From: Heterotrichella gracilis
Taxonomy: Eukaryota; Sar; Xanthophyceae; Tribonematales; Xanthonemataceae
Direction of reading: 5' to 3'
DNA: 55,609 nucleotides
NCBI GenBank assembly: GCA_032358255.1
Contig: JAULBX010025807.1
Coordinates: 1-55,609 of the forward strand
The position numbers were made by a program, and so were the translations under genes. The notes below the pieces were generated by a model. That model was not told the DNA's origin, did not search any database, and saw nothing but the letters and a program-made list of their open reading frames with translations. Below are positions 34,342-46,910 of this stretch, piece by piece (position 1 is the stretch's first letter; each line of letters begins with the position of its first letter).

Positions 34342-35702
34342 CAGGACGGGTTGGGTGGGAGGAGTGGGGTCCTGGTGATGCGTGTGGGGAGGGATGTAGG
34401 AGGGTTGCATGGCTGGAACCCTGATGCGCTTGAGGGACTTGTGGCGATTGTATCAGTGATTGTGGTGCACGTGGTGGTGGTGGTATCTGATCAGATCATC
34501 GATGTATATATATGTACGTGGGCACAACAAATGAAGTCCTCTGTCAGCGCCTGCAGGGTGTTCAGCGTGCTTAGTACTACTACACAATTAATATACCCGT
34601 TAGGTTAGAACCTGATCTGCCCAGCCACAAAACCCAGTCTCAGACTGTCTCTGCAACCAGAATGTAAAAAGCTGTGCTATGCCATCATGATGACTGTCAG
34701 GAACTTCAAGGAAGGAAGGGCACCCACCGCAGCGGACCTAATTTAAAACTACGTGTCTCGCGTCGGGCTTTACCCTTTTTAAAAAGGCCCGGGGAACTGG
34801 CTCGCACCAGGGCACCACTGTGGCAACCAGCCAGAACAGCTGGTCATGCACAATTATTATAACAGCATCATGACAAGTATCGTGACGTGTCATGGCGTCA
34901 CGGGAGTCAGATTGCCACATCAAACCCAGTGGCACTCGATTATCGTATCATACACATTGTCAATGTACAGTGTTACACGCCAGCAGCATGCTCAGCAAAG
35001 GCTCTTAATATTTTAATGGACCAGGCCCTGAGTCAGAAAGGTCCGAACCATATATAGGACCTACATCAGACTCTGAGGAGCATACCATATTGGATGCAAC
35101 TGGTTGCTGGGACACCGATCCCTGCCAAGCCTTCCAGATGCTGCACCTAACAACAATGATGTCATCGAGACCAGTGACCAACTAGCAACTAGACTCATTA
35201 ACAATGGCCCAGGGCCAAAGAAGACGCTCATGCACAGTTCACCTCCCTTGCAATTATTGCCAATACAGATGCAGCACAATGGCATGTTTGACACCTCTCT
35301 TGTGAGCCATTCACATGTAAGAAGAAAAGCCCGTTCCTGTAATTGTCCCACCAGGGGATGGCTTAACACCGCACTCACTTTCTCCACAGCAAAAACACCA
35401 CCCAATTAACACTAGTGCACACCAATAGCGCCCATTCGCCTGGATCAGCCGACCCAACACAAACACCCAGCGCTAGCTTTGGAACACACATGACCCTGTA
35501 TCCCCCCCCCACCCCTCACGACACCTCCCGGCACCAGCACCAGCCACCTGGCCAAGCGCCCACACCCAAAAGGGCGCAGCAGCCAGCTCGCTGGCCCCCA
35601 TATCCCCGCACACTGAACAGCCGCCCCTCTCCAGTCTCATGCTTCAATGCTTAGGGCTCTAGACCCCCAGCGCCCTGCCCGCACGCGCCCGCCCACTCCG
35701 CC
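34342..35702. other. Intergenic between GT14 and U-box genes, with dispersed repeat
   Basis: No gene is supported. The second dispersed-repeat copy lies at 34796-34849. A plus frame at 35104-35409 (101 codons) overlaps an antisense frame and shows no domain. Confidence 0.5.
34796..34849. repeat. Dispersed repeat, copy 2
   Basis: Matches 9417-9463: CTGGCTCGCACCAGGGCACC, then, after an 8-bp insertion, CAGCCAGAACAGCTGGTCA. Confidence 0.65.
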
Positions 35703-38700
35703 TCAGTGGGCGTTGACCAGCGCGTGTATTGAGGAGCGCACCTGGTTGTTGGGCACAAGCATCTTGGAGGAGAGGCGCTCCCCAGTGACGGGGGAGGTGT
35801 CGTGCGCCGCCAGCCACACCCGTATGGCCGCCTTCTCATACGTGAAGCCGTCAGACAGGATAACGGGGTCCTTCATCAGCTCCTGGGGGGAGGGGGGGAG
35901 GGGGGGTCAGAAGGGGGAGGGGCCGCTGCAGGGGTGCTGGCGAGGGTACATGCTGCACCCTATACAGGGCATGCCATGGCTGGGCATTTCATCAGGTGGG
36001 TATAATGTGCAGTCGCCCTGCATGCTGCCCATGCTGGGACGGTATGTGTCATGTCATGCACAGGGCATCTGCCAGGCGGGTGCCAGGTATCATGCTGCAA
36101 GCTGCGTGCGGCTAGATGCTACCCCAAGCATGGGCATGCCAAGTGCTGTGCACGAGATGATCCATGCGCCAGGTGCCATGCATGCGAGTGCATACATGCA
36201 ATGTGCCACGGAATGATGCATGGGAGTATGTGCCAAGGGGTTTGCAAGAGAGCATCTGCAATTTGCGGATCCAGGCCAGGAGTCAACATGGCCTTGATGA
36301 GGAACCAGGTTCAAAGCATTAGGGTGTACAATCTGCTTTAGGGTTGGGGGTTTCATGCCCATGGGGTAGATATCACTTTAGGCAACCATGTGAGGGGACA
36401 GAGGTCAGGTTCAGGGTTTAGGGTTCAGACTTCAGGGTTTCAGGACTTCAAGTCCTGATCAGGGCTCTAGGGTTTCGTGCCCATGCGTACCTTAGTGAGG
36501 GGGCATGAGAAGGCTGCAGCCAGCTTGTCGAGCTGAGTCGCCTTGGCGGATCCGGGATCGGGCGCACCACCTGGGGGCTGATGCTGCTGACCAACCCCCA
36601 GCCGCGGCGCGCTGGGGACCCCCAACTGGGATTTCCCAAACGGCTGCGCCACCTGGGGATCCCCAGCGCCCAACGACGCCCGAAGCCCTAGGGCCACGTT
36701 AGGGTTTTGGTTGGCGGCCGGCGGCCCCCATTCGGGCACTCGGCTGGCGGGGAATGTCCGCTGGGGTGGGGCTGCCTGCTCGCCCAACCCTAGCCCTAGG
36801 GTTTCAAACAGGCTGTCGATGGAGTTTGCAGGGTGGCCGGTGGAGGGGGCAAAGGAGGGGAAGGCGCCGTTGGAGCCGATCCGGGGGCCAAACGGCTGGG
36901 GCGCCCCAAATGGGTCGCTGAATGTGGACTCCCCAAAGGGGGCGCCGGCGGGGAAGGCGTCCCCCCGCATGCCGCTCAGCAGGCCCCCGCCATTGGCGCC
37001 AGGCTGTCCCGGGAAGGCCGAGGCTGCCCCTGCTTGTCCAGGGAACGCCGCGCCTGCGCCCGGCTGGCTGGGGATCGCCTGAGGGTAGGCTCCGCCACGT
37101 GTCGGGTGCATGGGGCCTCGCCCGTTGGCGCCCCCAAACAGGGTCTGCCCCTCAAAGAGCTGGGGGGGCGGGTGCTCCAGCGGGGACCCCAGGGGGAAAC
37201 CGTTGGTGGATGCTGAGGAGGGGAGGGGCTTGTTGCCCAGCGTGCCGATGGCTGCTTGGCTGAAGGCCTGGTGGTGGCGGGGGGGGAACTGCACCTGGGG
37301 GTCGTGTGCGGGGTCACCGGTGGGGGGTGGGAGGTCTGGCGGCCGGGGGCGGGAGCCCATTGGCGCAGGTGGGGGCGGCTGCGCATGGGGTGTGTGGAAG
37401 GCGGCGAACGCGGGGAGGGGCCCCGGCGCAGAGGGCGAGGCGCCGTTGGAGCCCCGGTAGGGATCTGACTCGAACGCCTGCTGCTGATGTGGCGCCGCGC
37501 CGTTGGACGCAGGGAGGCTGATGCCGGGGAAGCCGTGCAGCAGCTGGCTGCCAGGCCCGCCAAATGGCGCCCCCCAGATGTTGCCAGATGCGGCCGACTG
37601 CCCGCCCCTCCCGGCATCCAACCCAAAGGGCGGCGCCTGGAAGGGCAAGGGGAGGGGTGCAGTGGCGGCAGGGGAGGGCGCCGGGGGCCCGGGGACTGCA
37701 GGCGGAGACTGCTGGGGTCCCCGTGGCAACAGCTGATCCAGCAGGCTGTCAAAGGTGACCTCCCCGTCATCCGAGTACTCCCGCACCCCTGGCCGGCCCC
37801 GTGCAGGCGCGGGCTCCACCCCCCGCGGCCGCATGGGACGCTGCGGCGCAGTCGCATGATCGCCCGCCCGCGGCGCCTCCGGTGTTACAACCGTGGCCGC
37901 CCTCCCCTGGCGCCCTCCCCGCGCGTCGCCCCCTGGCGGGGCCGCAGCGTACGATGGCGCAGCGGCATCCCCTCCCTGGGATGGAGCTGCGGGAGCTGGG
38001 TTGGCGCCCGGCGCCGCCCGCCGGTCCCGCGCCGTCACTCGCATGGGCGCCGCCACCGCCGCCTGCTGTGCTGCGTGCTGGCTGGTGGCTGCCGATGGCT
38101 GCGCTGGCGGTGGCGGTGGCGGCATTGGGTGGCTCGGCGCCTGGCCAGCTTGGTGGGGAGTGGGAGTGGGAGTGGGAGGAGGGGGTGCCTTCTGTGGCGA
38201 CCCGCGCACCCTCGCCGGCGCCTTGGGCTGCAGTTTGGGCTGCTGCTTTTTGATGGGAGAGGCCTTGGCCGACCCGTTCTCCCCCTCCTGCCCCTCCCCA
38301 TTTGCTCGCCGCCCCTTCTCCCCCTTGCCCGAACCATTAGCAGGGTCGGCGCTGGGCTGGGCATGCACCACCGCCGACCTGAACTGCTGCGCCAACACCG
38401 CCTCAATAGCTGCCAGGCTGAAAGCAGGCTGTTGCTCTGGCTCCGCCTCCGCACCCCCCGCCACCTCCGCCGCCGCCGCCGCCGCCTCCTCCTCCCCTTC
38501 CCCCTCGCCGCTGTCCTCCCCCTGGGTGGAGGCCTCGTGCTCGGAGGGCGCCGCCTTGCGCGCCTTGGCCGCCTTTTTCTTCTTCTTCTTTGCCTCCCTG
38601 GCCTGCAGCTTGGCCTTAGCCTGGTTCTCCTCGGCAAGCAGCGCAACCATGGCGGCGTCGGCGGAGGCCTGCTTGTCGGCGAGCTCCTGCGGGTTGAGGA

Positions 38701-41700
38701 AGGGTTTTAGTTAGGGTTTGGGTTAGGTTCATGCAGCCTGCTTGTCGGCAAGCTCCTGGGGCACGGTGTAGGGTGAGGGAGAATTTAGGGCACTGAGTTT
38801 GGAATATAGGGGTTTTTTACAGTTTCAAATTTACATTTCCAAAGTTCCAAAGGCCCGGGGTTCCGGGGTTTACGTTACGGCCTATAGGTTGCTTTGTTAA
38901 ATTCAGCAATGTACTTCCTGTTCAGTCACCTTTGCCCAGCTTGACAGATATTTCTGATAAAAGCAAAGTGCAAGATCCTAAAGCAGGCAGCACGCCCACC
39001 CCACCCACCTTTTCCGATATGACCGCCACCTTGGGCTGCGCCGGCGCCAGCCCGCTCATTTCCCGCATGTGCTTCAGAAGCTGGGCGGGCACAGGAATGA
39101 GGTGCTCCGCCTTGGCCTTGTACAGCCCAGCCACCAGGCCCTTGAGACGCTGCCGCTCAAGCTCCTCGCGCAGGGCGGGGTCCGAGTGCAGGGTGTGCAG
39201 GAGGGTGCCCAGGGCCTCTGCGGGTGGTGGGGGAGCATTCAGGGTTTAGGGCTTTTAATGAACTTCCTCGCAATCAATATACTATAAAACAAAAATAAAG
39301 TGTTGTGATACTAATCGTTGTAAAACTGACGGGTGGGTATGGGATGTATTTGGAAGATGGTATCATACTATAAGGGATTATGTGCAGGATGCAAGGGCAT
39401 GGGGTGAATCCAGAAGTAGCCTTCAACAATGCTCGACTACACTCATAACCCCTTCAAACCGGACTGCATCCATAACATGTAACGCTTCCACCTCCACTAA
39501 GCATCCACGCTACACGCACACCCTGCACCACCCACCCACCCACCCCATCAAACTGCACACAAAGCGTGCGCGCCCCCCTCCCCCGCCCCTTACCATAGAG
39601 CTCGTGTATGCTCTCGCTGTTGCGCTTCCTGCAGCATGCCTTCATGCAGAACGCCTTGCCCCCAAGCTCCTTGAGGTGCGCAAGCAGCTCCCGCCCAGCA
39701 CCCAGCGCCAGCTCACACAGCGTGGTGGGGTGCACGGGCGACACCTGGCCAGCGGCCGCCATGTGGGTGAAGGTGGGGTACAGGATGGCTGCGGGGGAGA
39801 GGGGACGGTGTTAGCACTTGAAGAGGGGCACCATGGGTAAGGTAAGGGTGATGGGCAAGGGATGTCAACAAGAAGGGTAGGCTACAATGGTGTGGCAACT
39901 TTACTACAATAAGAGGAGACGGATTACCACAGGACTGGATATGCATGCACAGATCCCCCACATGCACACTGATTGAGCACATGGCGGCAGCAGGGAACAG
40001 AAACCCTAAACCCTACAACAGACCCCAACTCACCCAACGACGATGCGCAGCATGCCCGCGCCGCGTGCCCCTCACAGCTGGTTATGGGGTACTCCCCTTG
40101 TGCACGCTCCATCACGCCCATCACCTACACAGCCATGAAAGATTCATCAGTCGGGTAAAGGACTGGGGAATGCCGATGTGCCCGGTCGGTAGAACCTCTG
40201 TGCTCCTGTTATGCTGGACATGCAGTAAGTCGGATACCCCTTGGTCCCAATGATGTATATGAATGATATGTAGTGTACAACTGCTGTAGTGCGCTGTATA
40301 TATAGTACACATGTATACACACACACATTTATGATTATTTTTGTACCCATACCTACAGAAAATAAACAATGATATTCATTGCAACATTAAATTCCTCTCA
40401 AATCACCTGCTTGAAGCAGCCCGCTGTGCATATTCTGCGCCGCGTGGCCTCGCTGCCCCGCCCCAGTAGCACCAGCAGCGACGCTGCGTTGGCTGCGCAC
40501 GACTGGTAGCCGTGGCGCGCGTGCGCGTCCGAGGTGTTGTCCTGGGCCAACAAGGTAATGAGCTTGTCCACACCCCCAAGCCGCCGGATCTCCTCCTGCG
40601 AGAAAGCACAAGGGCAATGTGGAAATGTGGGGACTTCTTATAGAAGAACATGACATGAAGTTTGGAGCGCTATTCTGGCGGTGTATATAAAAATGCATGC
40701 AACCAACTAGCCACCTAAACTGGCCTATATGCATATATTTGAGGAGAACCATGCACATCTATATAATGATATCAATAAGGTTGATTAGCACTAATTGGAA
40801 CGAATTACTCCAATCTTCGCGCATCATGGTGCATGATTGTGCCCACGTTTTCTTGCCGCAGGCCGCAGGCCCATGCGTAGCCACAGCCCCACCCCCCACT
40901 CCCCCCACTCACCACCGCCGCCGGTGACGAATTGCAGCAGCTGTGCAGCAGCTGCGTTGCGTGCATGCCCGCATAGTCATGCAGCCGCAGGTTGTCGGGT
41001 ATGGCGTCAAGCACAGCTTGGATCATGCCGGCCTGGGGGAGAAGGGGAGTGCAAGGGGTGTGAGAACACAGTGGTAATTCTCAAGGCTTAATTGGGGAAC
41101 TTACCCTAAAAACAAATGAAGAAGGTGGACAGGGGGGGCACGTGGGAGGGAATGTTGTGCCAAGGGGAGGGGGAGGGAATTCTTGGGGTGGCAGGGCAAA
41201 ATATACGAGCGTGGGGAGATGCAGCAACGTGGTTGGGAGGAGGCCAGGGGGGGGGGGCATCAGTAAGACTAATCAGGTCCACATGTCCGCTTTAAGACAG
41301 GGATAACGGTGTTACATCATATGCCGGGCCCCTGCCCAAGGTACAAGTGGCTAGGAAGGCGAACCAGTGCCCATATGGGTCTGTGCAGGGCCACCCAATG
41401 CAAAGTGACACAGCTCCATCCCCTACCGCAGACAGGGGTGGCAGCAATTTGCCCAGATGGCGCATGCGCATGGACCCTGGCACAGGCCTGCAACAGAACC
41501 CTAGCCCAAACCCTGTTCCCCTGCCCCCCCATCACCTCCTGCAGCATCGCAATGTTGGCCTCGCTCCCCCCGCACAGCCCGTCCAACCCCCGCAGGCACA
41601 CCTGGAGGTGGGTGCGGCTCAGGCCAGGCTCCTGCGGAATTGGGGGGAGGGAGAGGGGGTTGTTATTTTGGGCTACTGCGCAATCCAAGCCAGGGGGCTT

Positions 41701-44700
41701 TGTGCCCCGGTACAGTAAAGCCCTGGATTTCGGGTGACTGTGCAAACTTATTAAAAAAGCATATGAGCGCCATGTGGGAAATGTGCATATATTTGAGGTG
41801 CCCATGTGGGCGCATGCAGGTGTACTTGGGACCATGTGGGCGATGCGTGCAATTGCTGCCGGTGTGCCAGCCCTTCAACCCCAGCGCCAACATTACCCGC
41901 ACTCACATTGCCTCAGCTGAACAACTTACCCCCCCACCCACCCTCACACATCCCCTATGCACACAACCACCACCACAGCCCCCCACCCCACACTCCCCCA
42001 CCTGCACCGCCTCCCTGAGCACCCGCACACTTGCATACCTCAACCCTAAACCCCAAACCCTACACCCTACACCCTAAGCCCCCTCACCTGCACCCCTCCC
42101 TGAGCACCCGCACATACGCATGCCTCAACCCTACACCCCAAACCCTACACCCTAACCCCCCTCACCAGCAGCGCCTTCCTGAGCACCCGCACACACGCAT
42201 GCCTCAACCCTAAACCCTACACCCTAAACCCTAACCCCCCTCACCTGCAGCGCTTCCTTGAGCACCCGCACGCAGGCAGGCAGCGCCGCCTGTGTCTTCA
42301 CACTGTGCTGCACCGACTTGGAGCATGCACCCACAGCACCCAGCACACCCACAGCCTCGCATGCGCCGTTCACCTTCACCTGGAGGGCGAGAGCGTGGGT
42401 TGTGGGTTGTGGGTGGGATGCAGGACGGAATGTGCAGGCTGGATGCTGTGAATGCAATAACCAGGGGGTGGGGATGGAGCGTGTGGGGATGGAGCGTGTG
42501 GGGATAGAGTGCCCCTGTGCTTCTATCATGAGGGGGTGGTATACATGGTTAAAATATCATGAGGGGGTGGTACCACCCAGGCCATGACCAATCCCCTCGA
42601 GAGCAAGGGTTGTGACCTAGGGTTTAAACCTAAGGTTTCACCTGGCTTTCAGTAATGGCCTCCATCACCTAGTCCATGACCTCTGCGTTCTTACGAGGCT
42701 GTTTCATTGAGCTAGGGTTTAGGACTAGGGTTTCACCTGGCTGTCGGTAGATGCCGGCAGCACCCTGTCCTTGACGCCCCCCATCGATAAGAGGGTTTGC
42801 GCTAGGGTTTAGGGCTAGGGTTTAGGGCTAGAGTTTACCTGGCTGTCGGTGATTGCCGGCAGCACCCTGTCCATGATGCCCTCCTTCATGAACGAGCCGA
42901 CAGCTGTCGCGTTCTCGTCGCACAGCTCCCGCACTGCCATCAGCAGCGTCCACACGTCGGTCAGGCCAGCGCTCCGGGCCTCATCTGCAGGGATGAATGA
43001 GGGTTTTGATGCGGGAGGGAACTGGACTTCAAAGAAAAAGGGGCCCACTGCCCAGCCAATTTTGATGCCTCTCAATCTCATCAACAAATGCCCCCCCCTT
43101 TAGCGCGCATCAGTCCCCTTTCCCCCTCCCGCCCCCCGCCCCCCCCACTCACCCATTGCCCTGAGCAGCGTGGGCACCCCCCCCGCCGCCAGCACCGCCG
43201 CCTGCGCCCCCTCCCCAACCTGGCAGGTCTTAGCCACCGCCAGTGCCGCATAGGTCACCACGTTGAACGCATCCTCGTTCAGGTCGCCGCCACAGTACCA
43301 CGACAGCAGGTCGATGAGGACCTGTGCAGGAGGTGGAGGTGTGGTTCTTGAGCAAATTTCAGAATGACTTGTATTAGCAGTGCAGTGTGCTCGAGTGTAG
43401 TGCAGTGTGACATCTGACAGTGTGGCGTGTGGTGTACTGTAGTGTCACGTCCTTGGCAGCAGGACAATCAGGACCTGCAGGTGCACGGATGAGGGTTCTG
43501 GGCATGTGCTCGTGGCTGGTTGTTTTGTGGAGTGGAGACTAGGTGGGTGGGCGTTTCCTAGGTGAGGGCTCAATGTTGCATGCCCAACCCCGCCTCTTGC
43601 ACCCACACCTTACTGCATGGCACCAACACACCTCCTTCAGCCCGGCCGCCTTGCCTTTCTCCGCCTCCCCCACCCCTGCCCCGCACCCACCCTCAACGTA
43701 CATGCACGCCAGCGGCCCGCCAACCCACCTTGACCCCGTTCCGGGAGCGCATGGCGTTCGAGTCCAGGGGGTTGTGCACGCACTGGGCCAGGTAGCGCAC
43801 CCCCCACAGCACCGCCAGGTCAACATGCACCTCCTCCATGTCCAGGCAGCGCTCAAGCAGCCCGATGCATCTGTGCACCACCGCCAGCTCAGCGAGCACC
43901 AGGTCGTACTGCGCGTCGGCTTGGAAGGTGCCCAGCAGCCGCAGGGCGGAGGACCACAGGAGGGTTTGCTGCTCTGCGGGTGGGGGAGTGGGGAGAGGGG
44001 TGGTGAGGGGTGGGTGGTGGAGGGTGGGGAAGGGCCAACCCTGAGGGGAATGATGGCTTCCTGCTCTGCTTGCCCAAGCGATGCGCCACCGCTTTTCCTT
44101 GTGCATGTGCATGTTGTGATTAACTATCTATATATGCATGCGCATGCATATAGCACAACCTCTTGACACATGCTTGCATATGCAATGCGCCACCAGTGGC
44201 CACCAACACGCTGGCAAGAATGCAGCCAAACCCACTATGCCGGCCCCGCGAGCCGACTGCCCATGCATATACATGCAACCATAGCCACACATGCGTCCTT
44301 ATGCACTGTACCACCGCCCCACCTGGAACGCACATGATAAAGTAATGACTAAACATAGATGCGCATGGCACCCACGCACCCTCGCATGCATGCATACGCA
44401 ATTCGCAGCCACCCTGCTGGATTGCCTATAATCATACCAACTATGCATACACAGGGAATCGCATGCGCATGCATGACATGCAACCATTGACACACGCATG
44501 CATATGTAACGCTCCTTCCCCGCTGCTAATGCATAATTCTTTGCTGTGCAAAATCAGACATGCCTACACACAAAGCCAGCCACATGGCATTGCCCCTGCT
44601 GAATGCCACCATCCAGCCAACCCCACATGCTACTACCATCTCCTCCAAATTCAATCAACCCCAGGCACCAGCATGCAGCGCGACCGCACCATCCAGAACG

Positions 44701-45938
44701 CTTTGGCAGCATGCATCTGTACGCAACCATGAACACACACATGCACATACGATGCGCCACTAGCCGCGTCGGTGTGCACTCCACCACACCACCTCCCCGC
44801 CGCCACCCCTGCGCCCCTCACCGTCTTGCAGCGTGGTGGCCCCGTCCAGTATCGCCGCCAGCTTTGGCAGCATGCCCTGCCGGTACAGGTGTGCCAGTGC
44901 GTCCCTGTTGTACCACGTGTCTGTGTCATCGCTCCCCTGGCTCACGATGGCTAGGGCAACCTCCAGCGCTGGATGGGCAGCCAAGGGGGAGGACAGGGAG
45001 CGGATGATGCAGGGGAAGATGCCTGCGGGGCGTGGGGCGGGAGCTGATGCAGGGGAGGGCGCTGTGGGGGTGCGGGAGGAGAGGGTTTGGGCAGTGCCGC
45101 CGGGGATGCTTTGTGGAGGGTTGAGCGGCGAGATGCTGGGATAAATAATTTGATGCGGTGTTTGAAAGCATAGCAGCGGTCAACCCCCTGGGAGTTCCTC
45201 CTGGCTGCACATGCCAGATCATTGCAGGCCTGCCCCACTGCATCCCCCTGCATGCATTGGCTTGTGCGCACCTGCTTCTATGACCTCGTAGTGCCACGTG
45301 GTGTTGGTGTGGATCACCGCCCCCAGCGCGCAGTACAGGTTGGCAAACACCTCGGGAGGGACGGGGCTCCCGCCCGCCTCACCCAGTTGCGATGCCGCCT
45401 GGATGGTTTCGCATAGCACGGTCACCATCCCCGCGTTGCACAGGATGTCAATGGCCCCAACGATGCTCTCAAACTCGTGCACCCCCCGGGACACCGCCTC
45501 CGCAATGTAGGCTGCATGCGCGGGCTGGCCCAAGTCTGACACCGCTTTGAGTAGGCGCACCAACAGCCGGCTGACATCGGCAAACTCCGCGGCGCCCACC
45601 GGGACCTTGCAGGTACAGAACTCCCCTTGGCTACACGTGGTGGTGCAGGTGTGGGAGGGGGGCACCTCAGGCCCCAGGCGCAGGTAGTGCGCGGTGATCG
45701 CCTCATGGAGGGCTGGGTTCTTGGGGTGGGTGAGGTCCTGCTGGGAGAGGCACCTGGCTGCCAGCAGCCCGTAGAGGAGGGAGTAGCCCCCCTTGGTGTA
45801 GTTGTGGCCGTCTAGGGCGAAGAGCGCTGCCAGGAGCTGCGTGTGCACTGACTTTTCTGCTACATCCAGGGTCACTGGGGGGGCTGGGGCAGGGGGGGAT
45901 GCCGGGGCAGGGGCGCTGCCAGGCTTCCTCTTGCCCAT
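35703..45938 (-). CDS. Large ARM-repeat protein with C-terminal U-box (putative E3 ubiquitin ligase)
   Basis: Fourteen exons join in phase to 1594 aa: 45938-45272, 45022-44822, 43973-43729, 43321-43153, 42984-42839, 42379-42245, 41631-41536, 41032-40913, 40595-40407, 40070-40034 (12-codon microexon, needed for phase), 39788-39594, 39217-39009, 38686-36491, 35882-35703. Residues 1 to about 800 are helical repeats of ARM type (for example ALAVAKTC...AVLAAGGVPTLLRAM, and AANAASLLVLLGRGSEATRR) with a Cys-rich insert (CTTTCSQGEFCTC). The 732-codon exon starts with a Lys-rich coiled coil and is then disordered, rich in Pro, Gly, Ala and Gln. The end is a U-box split by the last intron: FSCPLTK, then ELMKDPVILSDGFTYEKAAI and PVTGERL. 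U-boxes bind E2 enzymes; the substrate is unknown. The exon count and microexon are hand-built. Confidence 0.85.
36346..36485. repeat. Possible copy of U-box exon end
   Basis: GGGTTTCATGCCCATGGGG near 36350 resembles GGGTTTCGTGCCCATGCG at the donor of the big exon (36470-36487), with TTTAGGG units between (36415-36425). The match is short. Confidence 0.4.
38667..38761. repeat. Copied start of the 732-codon U-box-gene exon
   Basis: GCCTGCTTGTCGGCGAGCTC (38667) is repeated as GCCTGCTTGTCGGCAAGCTC (38736) in the neighbouring intron. The DNA between contains TTTTAGTTAGGGTTTGGG, a degenerate telomeric tract. Confidence 0.8.
41999..42275. repeat. Four copies of U-box-gene exon 6 end interleaved with CCCTAAA repeats
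   Basis: The functional junction (42241-42275) and three degraded copies at 41999-42033, 42084-42122 and 42161-42205 all share CTGAGCACCCGCACA or close variants (functional copy TTGAGCACCCGCACG). Between them lie CCCTAAACCC-type arrays (about 42040-42082, 42126-42157, 42205-42238). Confidence 0.85.
42638..42872. repeat. Three copies of U-box-gene exon 5 end joined by TTTAGGG repeats
   Basis: The functional end of exon 5 (42839-42872) is copied at 42735-42780 and, more degraded, at 42638-42682. ACCTGGCTGTCGGT and GCCGGCAGCACCCTGTCC are shared by the first two. TAGGGTTTAGGGCTAGGGTT-type tracts separate them. Confidence 0.85.
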
Positions 45939-46910
45939 GCTGGCAGGAGGAGTGGGGAGTGTGGCAGCTATACGTGGCGGCGGTGGTTATCCAGGCGCTG
46001 GTGGGGTGGGGTGGGGCCTGGGGAGTCGTGGGGGGGGGAGGGGCCCTCAAAGGGGTGCTTTCTGTGAGGGCTGCATGCAACGCGCAACAAAACCTTATCT
46101 TGCGGATGTGGGTGCGCAGAGGTGCGTGGCATATGAAGAATGGGAGAGGTGGTGTGCAGGTGCGGTACCGTGCAGGGGGTTGTTCCCATAAAAGGAGCCC
46201 GCGTGATGGTGAGATGGAGGAGGCGTGCACCTGATGCATGGATATGAGGGCGATCAAGACACAGGCAAGCCAGCGTGGCACACCTGTCTCGCCCTCGAGG
46301 CACTGGATCACGCCCAGTCTAGGCGGGGTGCTGCTGTGATAGCTCCCAGGTTGTGCCCCTCCTTTCGAATACGCGCTTTCAGGCCTGCTCCAGGTGGCAG
46401 GGCAGGTGATGACCCCCGCGGGCTGCCTCTACAAGGTGGGGGGTGGTACAAACAGGACTGTCACTGCTTGTTTCCAACGCGGTTTTGAAGAGGCGTTGCA
46501 GTCGGTCTGTTTTGCGTCCCATCGCTCGGGAGCAGTTTGTACTGTGTGTGCCGGCAAGGGAGCAATACTACAGAATGGCGGGAAAAGTGCCACTTCTGTA
46601 GAAGAAGAAACCTGGCTCGCGAGCGTCTCAACATACATAAGACTGCACACCCAGATCAGACCCATCTAACAAAAATAGTTGCCTTGCTCTGTCGATACTT
46701 CCTTTCGCCCCGTGATCTGCGTCAGTGGGTGTTGCATGGCAGTGTCATGAGAAACAGCTCGAGTGCATGCATGCTGTGATGGCAACATACAGAACACCCA
46801 CATGACTTTCTTAGCCAGTACCACCTCTGCCAGTGGGCAGCCTGTTTGTCTGCTTGTTCTTGGTTAGCCACGAGCCACGAGCCAAGCCCAACGCATAGCT
46901 GACACACACC
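45939..46910. promoter_or_regulatory. Shared upstream region of U-box and SGNH genes
   Basis: Divergent intergenic region of about 970 bp; must contain both promoters. The plus frames at 46225-46779 have no recognisable domain and are not supported as genes. Confidence 0.45.

Noticed and set aside
36976..38714. Long open frames on both strands opposite the U-box gene's big exon (up to 407 codons)
   Set aside because: They are Arg/Gly/Ala/Pro-rich shadows of a GC-rich exon; the minus frame has splice phase and U-box continuity.
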